Counted from the stretch's first letter, positions 42,610-51,663 are shown. The stretch: DNA of 64,000 nt from an uncultured Chloroflexota bacterium (GCA_902791025.1 CADATZ010000004.1:1-64000), one strand, 5' to 3'. Numbers and translations are program-made. Notes: generated by a model not told the origin, from the letters alone.

Positions 42610-43734
42610 ATGGCACAGGTATTTCCGGAAATCAAGATACGTTTCGGTTTCGGTGCGATGCGTCTCCCGATGAAGGATGGGAAAATCGACACGGATCAGG
42701 TCAATGAGATGGTTGACGTCTTCATTGAGAACGGATTCAATTATTTTGATACAGCTCACGGTTACCATGACGGTCTGTCAGAACTGACCCTTCGTCAGTG
42801 TTTGACCTCCCGCCATACCCGGGATGAGTATCTGCTGACGAATAAGCTTTCCCAGGAATATTTCAAAAAGGAAGCTGATATCCGCCCGTTTTTTGAAAGC
42901 CAGCTGGCTGCCTGCGGTGTGGAGTATTTCGATTTTTATCTGATGCATGCACAGGATCGCAATAATTACGCCCATTATCAGAATTGCCGCGCCTATGAAA
43001 TCGCTTCCGAACTGAAAAAGGAAGGCAAGGTTCGCCACGTTGGTATCTCTTTCCATGATACGTCTGACATTCTGGATGGCATCCTGACCGATCATCCTGA
43101 GGTTGAGATCGTTCAGATCCAGTTCAACTATCTGGACTATGACGATCATGCGATTCAGAGCGGAAAGTGCCTGGAAGTCTGCGCGAAGCATGGAAAACCC
43201 GTTATCGTGATGGAACCGGTCAAGGGCGGCAGTCTGGCCAATCTTCCCGCTGAGGCTGCGAAGGTCTTCGCTGATCTGGGCCCGATGAGTCCGGCGTCCT
43301 ATGCCATCCGCTATGTTGCTGGGTTTGAGCAGGTGGCCATGATCCTTTCCGGCATGAGCAGCCTGGAACAGATGAAGGATAACATCTCCTTTATGAAGGA
43401 TTTCCAGCCGCTTTCTGAGGCGGAACAGCAGGCTGTTGTGAAGGTGAAAGATATCTTCAAGGGAATGAACCTGATTCCCTGCACCAACTGCCATTACTGC
43501 ATTGAGGAAAATCATTGCCCGAAAGACATCTTGATTCCGGATATGTTTGCCTGTTTGAACGCGAAAAAGATGTTCAATGACTGGAATCAGCGGGTCTTTT
43601 ATCGCAATGTGCTGACGCAGGATGGTCACGGAAAGGCTTCGGATTGTCTCAAATGCGGTAAGTGTGAAAAGGTTTGTCCGCAGCATCTGGAGATCAGAAA
43701 CCTGTTGACCCGGGTTGCGGAGACCTTTGAATAG
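42610..43734 (+). CDS. Aldo/keto reductase with C-terminal Fe-S cluster domain
   Basis: The 374-residue enzyme has an AKR barrel (residues 1-285). Its catalytic set is Asp and Tyr in FNYFDTAHGYHDG, Lys in LLTNKLSQ and His in FDFYLMHAQD. A ferredoxin-like tail carries CTNCHYCIEENHCPKD and SDCLKCGKCEKVCPQHLEIR, enough Cys for two [4Fe-4S] clusters. This class is common in strict anaerobes and probably couples NAD(P)H or ferredoxin to an unknown carbonyl substrate. I start at ATG 42610 (MAQVFPEIK), preceded by AGAGAGG. The longer frame from 42556 would include the hairpin repeat. Confidence 0.92.
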   Translation: MAQVFPEIKIRFGFGAMRLPMKDGKIDTDQVNEMVDVFIENGFNYFDTAHGYHDGLSELTLRQCLTSRHTRDEYLLTNKLSQEYFKKEADIRPFFESQLAACGVEYFDFYLMHAQDRNNYAHYQNCRAYEIASELKKEGKVRHVGISFHDTSDILDGILTDHPEVEIVQIQFNYLDYDDHAIQSGKCLEVCAKHGKPVIVMEPVKGGSLANLPAEAAKVFADLGPMSPASYAIRYVAGFEQVAMILSGMSSLEQMKDNISFMKDFQPLSEAEQQAVVKVKDIFKGMNLIPCTNCHYCIEENHCPKDILIPDMFACLNAKKMFNDWNQRVFYRNVLTQDGHGKASDCLKCGKCEKVCPQHLEIRNLLTRVAETFE

Positions 43735-43767
43735 ATACTGATTTTGTTATAATGTCATAAAAAAAAT

Positions 43768-43808
43768 ACGACAAAAATCTTGTTTTTTATATGCAATTTG
43801 TCGTTTTT
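43768..43808 (+). terminator. Terminator after the reductase
   Basis: ACGACAAA (43768-43775) pairs with TTTGTCGT (43797-43804) around a 21-nt loop and is followed by TTTT. Confidence 0.6.
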
Positions 43809-43873
43809 GGTGTATGATTTATGCGAAAATGGGAATGGATCATAAAACTTCCCGTAAATATGAGGTGTGAAAA

Positions 43874-44383
43874 ATGGAAGAAGAAGTAATTACCACTGTT
43901 GAAAATGCTGCCGCTGCGCAATCTGTTTTTGGTGCGCTTTTTGCCACGATGGGCGTTTTCTCTATCGTTTTTGGCGTTGCCTTTTATATTCTCCAGGTTG
44001 TTGCGTATTGGAGGATTTTTGAAAAGGCCGGAAAACCCGGTTGGCACAGCATTATCCCCTTCCTGAACAACTGGGATGAGGTTGATTTGAGCTGGAACCG
44101 CACAATGGCCTGGGTCATGACTTGCCTGAGTATTGTTGGCTGTGTCCTCAGCGTTATTATCAGTAATCAGCAGGCTCAGGGTCTTCAAGTCTCCGGAGCT
44201 CTTAGCACACTGAGCCTTGTTCTTGTTATTGTTGTCCTTGTTTTGGGCATTATCAGCGTTTACAAGCTTGCGAAAGCCTTTGGTAAGGGCGTTGGCTTTT
44301 TCCTTGGGCTGGTTTTCCTGAGACCGATTTTCATGCTGATTCTCGGTTTCGGCGATGCACAGTATCAAGGCCGTCAGGGCTAA
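43874..44383 (+). CDS. DUF5684-family membrane protein, copy 1
   Basis: This 169-residue protein has four hydrophobic segments (around 15-45, 75-98, 110-130, 140-160). The family motif VVAYWRIFEKAGKPGWHSIIPFLNNWDEVDLSWN sits between the first and second. The C-terminal KLAKAFGKGVGFFLGLVFLRPIFMLILGFGDAQYQGRQG is also diagnostic. Function is unknown; members are small integral membrane proteins often found in envelope or stress contexts. A near-identical second copy follows at 44652. GAGGTG precedes the ATG. Confidence 0.82.
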   Translation: MEEEVITTVENAAAAQSVFGALFATMGVFSIVFGVAFYILQVVAYWRIFEKAGKPGWHSIIPFLNNWDEVDLSWNRTMAWVMTCLSIVGCVLSVIISNQQAQGLQVSGALSTLSLVLVIVVLVLGIISVYKLAKAFGKGVGFFLGLVFLRPIFMLILGFGDAQYQGRQG

Positions 44384-44409
44384 AGATTTCAAAGGTATTA
44401 TTTTTTGCA

Positions 44410-44435
44410 AAAACCACGGTGATTCCCGTGGTTTT
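44410..44435 (+). terminator. Terminator between the two DUF5684 genes
   Basis: AAAACCACGG (44410-44419), loop TGATTC and CCGTGGTTTT (44426-44435) plus a further T. The two copies are therefore transcribed separately. Confidence 0.9.
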
Positions 44436-44470
44436 TGTTCATTTTTGGTATAAATGATCATAATATACTT

Positions 44471-44476
44471 TATAAT
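44471..44476 (+). promoter_or_regulatory. -10 box of the second DUF5684 gene
   Basis: A perfect TATAAT without a good -35 box. The predicted start (about 44482) coincides with the first base pairs of the structured leader. Confidence 0.45.
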
Positions 44477-44481
44477 TTTAG

Positions 44482-44640
44482 GAAGCTGAAGTAACCGGAG
44501 TGCGAAGAGGAGAGGGCTTTGCCAAACCGGCAGGGAAATAAAGGTTATCTATTCAGAGCGTTCTTATTGGGAACAGTCCTGAGTTGAGATTGTTTCAGAA
44601 AGTCAGATTCTGAATCATAATTACTATCAAATAGAAAGAG
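44482..44640 (+). ncRNA. Candidate cis-regulatory leader RNA of DUF5684 copy 2
   Basis: CTGAA-g-TAACC (44486-44496) pairs with GGTTA-tcta-TTCAG (44543-44556), closing a domain that holds GCGAAG/CTTTGC (44502-44507 with 44517-44522). A second hairpin is GTTC/GAAC (44560-44574). A third is TTCAGAA/TTCTGAA (44594-44600 with 44608-44614). ATTCAGA (44551-44557) can instead pair with TCTGAAT (44609-44615), which would break both the closing stem and the third hairpin. Mutually exclusive pairing is what a riboswitch or thermosensor needs. It matches no riboswitch class I know. Copy 1 lacks it. Confidence 0.45.
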
Positions 44641-44651
44641 GTTTTATTATT

Positions 44652-45146
44652 ATGAATACAAACGCTGGTGCAATTCTTGCCGGAACTGCTCTGGGAGCAT
44701 TAGTCGCTACAATGGGCATTTTCGCTTCCGTTTTTGGAGTCGCCTGGTACATTCTTCAGGTCATCGCCTACTGGAAGATCTTTACCAAAGCCGGAAAACC
44801 CGGTTGGCACAGCATCATTCCGTATTTGAATGACTGGGATAAAACTGATCTGAGCTGGAACAGGACAATGGCCTGGGTTTTGCTTGTGTGCATGATTTTG
44901 GGCTCTATTTTCGTTTCTATGGGTACGACCACAAATGCTGACGGGGAGACAACCACGAATTTCATAGGGACGATTGGTTCTATTATGGGCATTGTCAGTT
45001 TGATTATCTCAATTATCGGTGAGTACAAACTTGCGAAGGCTTTTGGTAAAGGTTTTGGCTTTTTCCTTGGGCTCCTTTTCCTGAATCCGATTTTCAAGCT
45101 CATCCTTGGCTTCGGTGATGCGCAGTATCAAGGCCGCCAGGGTTAA
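44652..45146 (+). CDS. DUF5684-family membrane protein, copy 2
   Basis: This 164-residue paralogue of the preceding gene shares GVAWYILQVIAYWKIFTKAGKPGWHSIIPYLNDWDKTDLSWNRTMAWVL and the C-terminal AFGKGFGFFLGLLFLNPIFKLILGFGDAQYQGRQG. The middle loop differs (GTTTNADGETTTNF, hydrophilic). It has its own promoter and a 170-nt structured leader, so its regulation differs from copy 1. AGAAAGAGG is the ribosome binding site, 11 bases before the ATG. Function is unknown. Confidence 0.82.
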   Translation: MNTNAGAILAGTALGALVATMGIFASVFGVAWYILQVIAYWKIFTKAGKPGWHSIIPYLNDWDKTDLSWNRTMAWVLLVCMILGSIFVSMGTTTNADGETTTNFIGTIGSIMGIVSLIISIIGEYKLAKAFGKGFGFFLGLLFLNPIFKLILGFGDAQYQGRQG

Positions 45147-45170
45147 AGTTTTTCAAAGGTATTGTTTATA

Positions 45171-45201
45171 AAAACCGCGGATCCGTTGGTTCCGTGGTTT
45201 T
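45171..45201 (+). terminator. Terminator of DUF5684 copy 2
   Basis: AAAACCGCGGA (45171-45181) and TCCGTGGTTTT (45191-45201) with one G-U pair, followed by TTT. Confidence 0.85.
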
Positions 45202-45260
45202 TTTATCGCTTGCTCATACCAATTCAAATAAATAACTTCTCAAGTGAAATGCACCTTTAT

Positions 45261-45300
45261 CCTTGATCCCCATTCCCTATCTCCTATCTCCTATCCCTCA
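45261..45300. repeat. Heptad repeat array upstream of the ribosomal operon
   Basis: CCTTGAT / CCCCATT / CCCTATC / TCCTATC / TCCTATC / CCTCAAA, in exact register, between the preceding terminator and the ribosomal operon promoter. Confidence 0.75.
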
Positions 45301-45348
45301 AAATGTAAACGTTGTCATATTCGCCCTACCCAAAAATCATAAAATGTG

Positions 45349-45354
45349 TATAAT
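45349..45354 (+). promoter_or_regulatory. -10 box of the ribosomal protein operon
   Basis: A perfect TATAAT preceded by TGTG. No close -35 match is present (TTGTCA at 45312-45317 is too far away). The predicted start near 45361 gives a 240-nt leader. Confidence 0.5.
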
Positions 45355-45360
45355 AATGTC

Positions 45361-45601
45361 GTTTGCGCAGATAGATGCCTGTGCGAACGATCATCGCATG
45401 TTAAGAATCAGCCGGAAGGCGCGCGACAAATATTCCACGGCGATGCTGAGGTGGATTGACTGACTGCGAACAGGATGATGCAGCTAAGCCCATGCTGACA
45501 ATCCTGGATGGGGAACGATGTACTGAAAGAAAAGGGCTGCCTTTGATCTCATGCAGCGCTGACCCCGAGAATATATAACCTAATAAGGGAGAAAAAAAGA
45601 G
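45361..45601 (+). promoter_or_regulatory. Structured leader of the rplC operon, possible r-protein autoregulatory site
   Basis: Two clear hairpins are visible. CAGGAT (45471-45476) pairs with ATCCTG (45501-45506) around an inner CAGC/GCTG (45481-45484 with 45494-45497). GCTGC (45536-45540) pairs with GCAGC (45553-45557). No gene fits; a 36-codon frame from 45356 begins before the likely transcript start. In other bacteria L4 or other r-proteins regulate this operon through the leader. That role is inferred here from position and structure only. AAGGGAG for rplC is at its end. Confidence 0.45.
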
Positions 45602-46231
45602 ATGTTTAAAGGGCTACTCGGCAAGAAAATTGGCATGACCCAGATTTTCGATGAAAACGGTATCGCGATTCCGATTACTGTCATCGAAGCTGGGCCTTGC
45701 TATGTTACCCAGGTCCGTAATCAGGAAACTGATGGGTACACAGCCGTTCAGCTTGGTTTTGACGAAGTCAAACCGAGCCGCATTACGAATGCTGAAAAGG
45801 GTCACCTTAAGCGGAATAACTTGCCTCCGCTGCGCTTTTTGCGCGAGTTTCGTGTTGTCGATCCGCAGGTCTCCGAAGGGGACAAAGTTACTGTGGATCT
45901 GTTCGCATTAGGCGAACTGGTCGATGTGATTGGTACCAGTAAGGGCCGCGGCTTTGCCGGCGGTGTCAAGCGCTACGGTTTCCGCGGCGGTCCGAAGACT
46001 CACGGTCAGTCTGATCGTCTTCGCGCCCCCGGTTCCCATGGTTCCGGTACCACACCCGGTCGTGTTTTCAAGGGTGCCCACGGCCCTGGCCATATGGGTA
46101 ATGATCGTGTCACGGTCCAGAACCTGACAGTTGCTTTCATTGATCAGGAACGCAATCTGATCGGTGTCAAAGGTGCGATCCCCGGAGCACGCGGCGGTCT
46201 CGTTATGATCAGAGATGCACGTAAAGCCTAA
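45602..46231 (+). CDS. rplC: 50S ribosomal protein L3
   Basis: This 209-residue protein starts [20 protein letters not shown] and carries the L3 core [34 protein letters not shown] loop that reaches the peptidyl transferase centre, then [13 protein letters not shown]. It nucleates 50S assembly. It is the first gene of the cluster here; rpsJ, which usually precedes it, is absent. Confidence 0.98.
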   Translation: MFKGLLGKKIGMTQIFDENGIAIPITVIEAGPCYVTQVRNQETDGYTAVQLGFDEVKPSRITNAEKGHLKRNNLPPLRFLREFRVVDPQVSEGDKVTVDLFALGELVDVIGTSKGRGFAGGVKRYGFRGGPKTHGQSDRLRAPGSHGSGTTPGRVFKGAHGPGHMGNDRVTVQNLTVAFIDQERNLIGVKGAIPGARGGLVMIRDARKA

Positions 46232-46264
46232 GGGTTTACGGGAATACATAGGGAGTAAAGAACT

Positions 46265-46891
46265 ATGATTATCGATGTCAAAAATATGAAGGGCGAAAAA
46301 GTCAAGGAAGTCGAACTTCCCGCCAGCATTTTCGAAGCCCCCATTTTAGTAGACTTGATGCATCAGGCATACGTCCGCCAGTTAGCCAACGCCCGCGTTG
46401 GTACACACGAAACCAAGACCCGTCATGAAGTCGCCGGCGGCGGTCGCAAACCTTTCAAACAGAAGGGTACCGGTCGTGCACGTCAGGGCTCCATCCGCGC
46501 TGCACAGTGGAAGGGTGGCGGTCGTGTCCATACCCCGCATATGCGTGATTATACTCAGGCTATGCCTCGCAAAATGCGCCGCGCTGCACTGCGCTCCGCA
46601 CTTTCTGTCAAAGCAAGCGATGCTCAAATCGTCGTTGTTGATGAACTGAAGCTTGATGCGCCGAAGACCAAGCTGATGGCCGCTGCGCTCACCAAGCTGG
46701 TCGGTACCGACACCGCTCTGGTCCTGGTTCCTGATATGGAATCCACCGCTGATGTCGTCCGCGCCACCAACAACCTGCCGGATGCAAAGATCCTGCTTGC
46801 AAATTATCTGAATATCCGCGATTTACTGAAATACGATAAGGTCGTGCTTCCGCTCGCCGCTATCGATACGATCGCGTCATACTTGGGATAG
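46265..46891 (+). CDS. rplD: 50S ribosomal protein L4
   Basis: The 208-residue protein carries the tunnel loop with ANARVGTHETKTRHEVAGGGRKPFKQKGTGRARQGS, followed by the globular part with LNIRDLLKYDKVVL. L4 lines the exit tunnel and in several bacteria represses its own operon. A GGGAG-type ribosome binding site precedes the ATG, and rplW follows after 12 bases. Confidence 0.98.
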   Translation: MIIDVKNMKGEKVKEVELPASIFEAPILVDLMHQAYVRQLANARVGTHETKTRHEVAGGGRKPFKQKGTGRARQGSIRAAQWKGGGRVHTPHMRDYTQAMPRKMRRAALRSALSVKASDAQIVVVDELKLDAPKTKLMAAALTKLVGTDTALVLVPDMESTADVVRATNNLPDAKILLANYLNIRDLLKYDKVVLPLAAIDTIASYLG

Positions 46892-46903
46892 GGGAGAAAT
46901 ATA

Positions 46904-47212
46904 ATGGCTACAACAACAATTTATGATGTGCTCCGCCGTCCTCTGGTAACTGAAAAAACCAACCAACAGGTTTATGGACTGAACCAGTATTCGTTCGAAG
47001 TCCACAAAGATGCCACCCGCACCATGGTCAAAGATGCAGTTGAAAAACTGTTCAATGTTGAAGTTGTGCGTGTCAATGTCATCGTTACACCTGGCAAAAC
47101 CAAGCGGAATCTCCGCAGCCGCCGCATGGGCGTCAAGAAAGCCGTCTCCAAGAAGGCTATCGTCACCCTGGCCGCAGGTCAGAAGATCCCGTTCTTCGAG
47201 GGGGTTGAATAA
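46904..47212 (+). CDS. rplW: 50S ribosomal protein L23
   Basis: This 102-residue protein contains [49 protein letters not shown], the classic L23 core. It sits at the tunnel exit and docks trigger factor and SRP. Its TAA overlaps the rplB ATG by one base. Confidence 0.98.
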   Translation: MATTTIYDVLRRPLVTEKTNQQVYGLNQYSFEVHKDATRTMVKDAVEKLFNVEVVRVNVIVTPGKTKRNLRSRRMGVKKAVSKKAIVTLAAGQKIPFFEGVE

Positions 47213-48051
47213 TGGCAGTTAAGATTTATAAACCCATCACCCCGGGTATGCGCGGAATGACCGGTTACACTTTTGAAGAGATCACCAAGAGCAAACCGGA
47301 ACGTTCACTGATCACTTTCCGCAAACAGAACTCCGGCCGCAACAATTATGGCCGTGTTACCGTTCGCCATCGCGGCGGCGGCGCCCGCCGTTTCATCCGA
47401 ACCATCGACTTCAAACGCGATAAGGTCGGAGTACCGGCTGTTGTGAACGCGATCGAATACGATCCGAACCGCACTGCCCGTATCGCTCTGCTTTTCTACA
47501 CAGACGGCGAAAAACGTTACATCCTGGCCCCTCTGGGACTGAAACCCGGCGACACTGTCGTTTCTGGCCCGAATGCTGATATCCGCACCGGCAACGCAAT
47601 GCCCATCGCTAACATCCCGGTCGGTTCCACGATCCACAATATTGAGCTGAAACCCGGTAAGGGCGGCCAGATGGTTCGCAGCGCCGGCGGTTCCGCTCAG
47701 CTGCTTGCTAAAGAAGGTAAGTATGCTCAGGTTCGTCTGCCATCCGGTGAAGTCCGCATGGTTCTGCAGACCTGCTATGCTACCATTGGTCAGCTCGGCA
47801 ATGTAGATCACGGCAACATTAAACTCGGTAAAGCCGGCCGCAAGCGCTATCTGGGTATCCGCCCGACCGTTCGCGGTACTGCGATGTCCCCGCGCGACCA
47901 TCCGCATGGTGGTGGTGAAGGTCGTCAGCCGGTTGGTATGCCCGGTCCGAAGACTCCTTGGGGTAAACCGGCTTTGGGTTACAAGACCCGCCGCAATAAG
48001 ACGTCGGATCGCCTTATCGTCCGCCGCCGCAACGCGAAGAGCGGACGCTAG
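47212..48051 (+). CDS. rplB: 50S ribosomal protein L2
   Basis: This 279-residue protein has the N-terminal OB region ([16 protein letters not shown]), the SH3-like domain and the C-terminal signature [20 protein letters not shown], whose His is needed near the peptidyl transferase centre. Very high use of preferred codons is visible. It is translationally coupled to rplW. Confidence 0.99.
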   Translation: MAVKIYKPITPGMRGMTGYTFEEITKSKPERSLITFRKQNSGRNNYGRVTVRHRGGGARRFIRTIDFKRDKVGVPAVVNAIEYDPNRTARIALLFYTDGEKRYILAPLGLKPGDTVVSGPNADIRTGNAMPIANIPVGSTIHNIELKPGKGGQMVRSAGGSAQLLAKEGKYAQVRLPSGEVRMVLQTCYATIGQLGNVDHGNIKLGKAGRKRYLGIRPTVRGTAMSPRDHPHGGGEGRQPVGMPGPKTPWGKPALGYKTRRNKTSDRLIVRRRNAKSGR

Positions 48052-48082
48052 TCCTCGCAGAATTTAAGAGAGGTACGTAGAA

Positions 48083-48358
48083 ATGTCACGATCATTGAAG
48101 AAAGGGCCGTTCATCGACCCGAAACTTTTGAAGAAGGTTGAAAAAATGAATGATGCCGGCGACAAAAAGGTCATCCGCACCTGGTCCCGCGCCAGCACAA
48201 TCTTCCCGCAGATGGTTGGTCATACCATCGCCGTTCATGACGGACGCCGCCATATCCCGGTGTATATCACCGACAATATGGTTGGACATCGTTTGGGCGA
48301 ATTCGCCCCGACCCGCTTGTTCCGTGGTCATGTATCGGAAAAATCAAATAAGAGGTAG
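48083..48358 (+). CDS. rpsS: 30S ribosomal protein S19
   Basis: This 91-residue protein contains [65 protein letters not shown]. It binds 16S rRNA in the head of the 30S subunit. rplV follows after five bases. Confidence 0.98.
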   Translation: MSRSLKKGPFIDPKLLKKVEKMNDAGDKKVIRTWSRASTIFPQMVGHTIAVHDGRRHIPVYITDNMVGHRLGEFAPTRLFRGHVSEKSNKR

Positions 48359-48363
48359 AAACT

Positions 48364-48705
48364 ATGGCAACAGATGTAAAAGCACGTCTTACTAATACCG
48401 GAATTTCTGCCCAAAAAGTCCGCTTGGTAATCGATATGGTTCGCGGTAAGTCAGTCGCTGATGCGCTGAACATCCTGAAATTCTCGAACCGTGTATGTGC
48501 CGAACCGCTCTATAAGCTGATCGCTTCCGCGGCAGCCAACGCCGAAGAAAACTTCGGTCTGGACCGGAATGACATGTATGTATACCAGATTTACGCCGAC
48601 GAAGCTTCGACACGCAAGTGGCGGTATTTCGGTGCGCGCGGCCGTTTCAAGCCGGTACTGCGCCGCTCTTCCCACGTTACCGTTGTTCTTCGCGAACGTG
48701 AGTAA
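48364..48705 (+). CDS. rplV: 50S ribosomal protein L22
   Basis: This 113-residue protein has ARLTNTGISAQKVRLVIDMVRGKSVADALNILKFS and the hairpin DEASTRKWRYFGARGRFKPVLRRSSHVTVVLRE that enters the exit tunnel. It is of standard length and is located between rpsS and rpsC. Confidence 0.97.
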   Translation: MATDVKARLTNTGISAQKVRLVIDMVRGKSVADALNILKFSNRVCAEPLYKLIASAAANAEENFGLDRNDMYVYQIYADEASTRKWRYFGARGRFKPVLRRSSHVTVVLRERE

Positions 48706-48745
48706 TATGAGACCGATGAACAAAGGAATTGTCAGGAGATAAAAA

Positions 48746-49432
48746 ATGGGTCGTAAAGTACATCCTATTGGATTTCGATTGAATATCAATAAACCCTGGG
48801 ACGGCCGCTGGTATGCTGACGGTGACGATTATGTGGATCAGCTCCACCAGGATCTTGAAATCCGTAAATTGATTCATGCCCAGACCGCGAATGCCGGCGT
48901 TTCCCGTGTGGAAGTTGAACGCTTCCCCGGCAAGGTCAAGGTTGTTGTGAACACTGCACGCCCGGGCAGCCTGATTGGCCGCAAAGGCGAACAGGTGAAA
49001 GAAATTCGCAAAAAGCTCGAACAGCTCACCGGCAAAAAATGCGATCTCGAAATCAAAGAGATCAAAAACCCGGATCTGGATGCTTACCTGGTCGGTATGA
49101 ATATCGCCGGTCAGATCGAACGCCGTGTTGGTTATCGCCGCGCAATGAAGCGCGCCATCCAGCAGGCGATGCGCCAGGGCGCACAGGGTATCAAGATCGC
49201 TGTCAGCGGTCGTATCGGTGGTGCTGATATCGCCAGAGTCGTATGGCTCCGTGAAGGCCGTGTACCGCTTCAGACACTGCGTGCAGATATCGATTTTGCC
49301 CGCACTGAAGCTCTGACCACTTACGGTAAGATCGGCATCAAGGTTTGGATCTATCGCGGAATCGTTCTTTCCATGAATGAAGAAACCGCCCCGGCTGCAA
49401 ACGCTACTGAAGGCGTTTACGTCAGCGAATAA
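48746..49432 (+). CDS. rpsC: 30S ribosomal protein S3
   Basis: This 228-residue protein begins [24 protein letters not shown]. It has the KH type II domain ([19 protein letters not shown]) and the C-terminal S3 domain ([37 protein letters not shown]). It helps form the mRNA entry site. AGGAGA precedes the ATG. Confidence 0.98.
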   Translation: MGRKVHPIGFRLNINKPWDGRWYADGDDYVDQLHQDLEIRKLIHAQTANAGVSRVEVERFPGKVKVVVNTARPGSLIGRKGEQVKEIRKKLEQLTGKKCDLEIKEIKNPDLDAYLVGMNIAGQIERRVGYRRAMKRAIQQAMRQGAQGIKIAVSGRIGGADIARVVWLREGRVPLQTLRADIDFARTEALTTYGKIGIKVWIYRGIVLSMNEETAPAANATEGVYVSE

Positions 49433-49455
49433 TCGGATCGAAAGAGGTAATTAAT

Positions 49456-49884
49456 ATGTTAATGCCAAAACGTGTGAAGTATCGCAAGCAGCAGCGCGGC
49501 CGTATGCGCGGTAAAGCACTGCGCGGTGCGGAAATTTCCTTCGGCGATTATGGTCTGATGGCTATGGAACCGGGTTGGGTAACCGCTCGCCAGATCGAAG
49601 CTGCTCGCCGTACACTGGCGCGTGAAATGAAGCGCCGTGGGAAGGTTTGGATTCGTATCTTCCCGGATAAGCCTTATACTCATCGTGCTGCTGAAACTCG
49701 TATGGGTAAAGGTAAGGGGAATGTTGAATATTGGGTCGCAGTTGTGAAACCGGGCCGTATGATGTTCGAAATCGGCGGTTTGTCCGAAGCTGTCGCTCTT
49801 GAAGCGCTGCACCAGGCTTCCTACAAATTCTCCATCAGAACCAAAGTGGTAACACGTGAAGAACGTGCCACAGGAGCTATGTAA
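49456..49884 (+). CDS. rplP: 50S ribosomal protein L16
   Basis: This 142-residue protein starts [21 protein letters not shown] and carries [48 protein letters not shown], the L16 signature near the A-site tRNA. An in-frame ATG six bases downstream (MPKR) is an alternative start; AGAGG eight bases upstream favours 49456. Confidence 0.98.
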   Translation: MLMPKRVKYRKQQRGRMRGKALRGAEISFGDYGLMAMEPGWVTARQIEAARRTLAREMKRRGKVWIRIFPDKPYTHRAAETRMGKGKGNVEYWVAVVKPGRMMFEIGGLSEAVALEALHQASYKFSIRTKVVTREERATGAM

Positions 49885-49885
49885 T

Positions 49886-50089
49886 ATGAAACCGTCAGAA
49901 ATTAGAGCCATGTCGGCTGCTGAAATTAATGCAAAGGTTAACGAGCTTCGCAATGAAGCTATGAACCTGCGTTTCCAGGATGTTAGCGGTCAGTTGACCG
50001 ATTACAGCCGTGTTCGTGAAGTTCGCCGCGACATCGCTCGCTTGCTCACGATTCTTCGCGAAATGGAACTGAAAGAAGGTAAAGCATGA
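49886..50089 (+). CDS. rpmC: 50S ribosomal protein L29
   Basis: The 67-residue product is [31 protein letters not shown] and onward, a two-helix protein near the tunnel exit. Start ATG 49886 follows the rplP stop by one base, with AGGAG inside the end of rplP. The stop overlaps the rpsQ ATG. Confidence 0.96.
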   Translation: MKPSEIRAMSAAEINAKVNELRNEAMNLRFQDVSGQLTDYSRVREVRRDIARLLTILREMELKEGKA

Positions 50090-50385
50090 ACCAACGCCGT
50101 CGGTTAATGGGCACTGTTACCAGTGACAAAATGGACAAAACCGTTGTGGTCGAGATTCGTCGGACCTACCGTCACCCCCTCGTTGGGAAGGTTGTTCATG
50201 ATTTCAAACGAGTCAAGGCTCATGATGAAAACAATGAATGCAAAATCGGCGATAAAGTAATGATCGTTGAGAGCCGCCCGCTGTCACGCGAAAAGCGCTG
50301 GGTTGTTCAGAGCATCATTAAGCACGATATCAAGGGTGAGGAAGACCTCTCCGGCGCCGATGTCCCTGCTGAAGGAGAAGAATAA
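50086..50385 (+). CDS. rpsQ: 30S ribosomal protein S17
   Basis: This 99-residue OB-fold protein contains [66 protein letters not shown]. An acidic tail of about 15 residues follows the usual end. It overlaps rpmC by four bases and rplN by one. Confidence 0.97.
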   Translation: MNQRRRLMGTVTSDKMDKTVVVEIRRTYRHPLVGKVVHDFKRVKAHDENNECKIGDKVMIVESRPLSREKRWVVQSIIKHDIKGEEDLSGADVPAEGEE

Positions 50386-50756
50386 TGATCCAGAAGGAAT
50401 CAAGATTACGTGTCGCCGATAACACCGGCGCAAAAGAAGTCCTTGTTTTCCACATCTTCGGTGGTTCGGTTCGCCGCTACGGTTATGTTGGTGATACCGT
50501 ATTATGTGCCGTAAAATCTGCGACTCCTCACGGTACCGTGAAGAAGTCCGATGTGGTAAAGGCCGTGATCGTTCGCTGCTCCAAAGAATGGCGCCGCGAA
50601 GACGGATCCTCCATCCGCTTCGATGATAACGCTTGTGTTATCCTTGACAGCAACGGTGTGGATCCCAAGGGTACCCGTATCTTCGGGCCTGTCGCACGTG
50701 AACTTCGTGAAAAAGGCTTCACTAAGATCGTCTCCCTGGCACCTGAAGCGATCTAA
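50385..50756 (+). CDS. rplN: 50S ribosomal protein L14
   Basis: This 123-residue protein contains [56 protein letters not shown] and [29 protein letters not shown]. It is a subunit-interface protein and the target of RsfS. The start overlaps the rpsQ stop. Confidence 0.98.
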   Translation: MIQKESRLRVADNTGAKEVLVFHIFGGSVRRYGYVGDTVLCAVKSATPHGTVKKSDVVKAVIVRCSKEWRREDGSSIRFDDNACVILDSNGVDPKGTRIFGPVARELREKGFTKIVSLAPEAI

Positions 50757-50769
50757 GGAGTAATAAAGA

Positions 50770-51102
50770 ATGAAACAGAAAATTCGCAAAGGTGATACCG
50801 TAGAGGTCATCAGCGGTCGTGCTGAAGATAAAAAGAAGCGCGGTGAAGTTATCCGTGTGATCCCTACTGAATCACGTGTAGTCGTTCAGGGTGTAAACAT
50901 CCGTTCCAAGCACCAGGGTCAAACTCAGGCCGGGCGCCGGAACATCAATCCGGGCATCATCAAATTTGAAGCCCCGATCCATGTTTCCAACGTCATGCTG
51001 GTTTGCCCGAAATGCAACGCTGCGACGCGTGTCGGCTTCAGCCGCAAGGACGGAAAAGTCACCCGTATCTGCAAAAAATGCCACGCTGAAATTGATGCAT
51101 AA
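50770..51102 (+). CDS. rplX: 50S ribosomal protein L24
   Basis: This 110-residue protein has the KOW motif (KIRKGDTVEVISGRAEDKKKRGEVIRV) and ESRVVVQGVN. Its C-terminal zinc ribbon is intact (CPKCNAATRVGFSRKDGKVTRICKKC), the Cys-containing form also seen in Gram-positive bacteria. It initiates 50S assembly. Confidence 0.97.
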   Translation: MKQKIRKGDTVEVISGRAEDKKKRGEVIRVIPTESRVVVQGVNIRSKHQGQTQAGRRNINPGIIKFEAPIHVSNVMLVCPKCNAATRVGFSRKDGKVTRICKKCHAEIDA

Positions 51103-51120
51103 ACGACAGGAGTTTAGATC

Positions 51121-51663
51121 ATGAATCCGTTGAAAGAAAAATATTTAAACGAAGTCGTTCCTGCAATGCAGAAGAGCCTGAACCTTGAAAACCCGATGCA
51201 GTACCCGAAGATCGAAAAGGTTGTCGTAAACATCGGTTTGGGTGAAGCACTCGATAACCCGAAGGCCCTGGATGCCGCAGTCAACGATCTGACCCAGATC
51301 ACCGGTCAGAAACCGATCATCACCAAAGCCCGTGTTTCCATCGCGAACTTCAAGCTTCGTGAAGGACGCCAAATCGGCGCAAAAGTAACACTTCGCGGTG
51401 ATAAGATGTGGGGTCTGCTGGATCGTGTCATGAACATCGTTCTGCCTCGTGTCCGTGACTTCCGCGGTATTTCCCCGGACGCTTTTGACGGCCGCGGAAA
51501 CTATACCCTTGGTCTGAAGGAACAAACCCTGTTCCCGGAAATCGACTACGAAAAGGTCGACAAGATCCGTGGTATGGAAATCACTATCGTAACTACCGCT
51601 CAGACGGACGAACAGGCCCGTGTGATGCTTGGCTTGCTTGGCATGCCTTTCAGGAAGGATTAA
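51121..51663 (+). CDS. rplE: 50S ribosomal protein L5
   Basis: This 180-residue protein contains [85 protein letters not shown] and a C-terminal [20 protein letters not shown]. It binds 5S rRNA and contacts P-site tRNA. Confidence 0.98.
   Translation: MNPLKEKYLNEVVPAMQKSLNLENPMQYPKIEKVVVNIGLGEALDNPKALDAAVNDLTQITGQKPIITKARVSIANFKLREGRQIGAKVTLRGDKMWGLLDRVMNIVLPRVRDFRGISPDAFDGRGNYTLGLKEQTLFPEIDYEKVDKIRGMEITIVTTAQTDEQARVMLGLLGMPFRKD

Noticed and set aside
45263..45463. 66-codon frame before rplC (possible leader peptide)
   Set aside because: Begins inside a heptad repeat; even its internal ATG (45356) precedes the likely transcript start and has no ribosome binding site.
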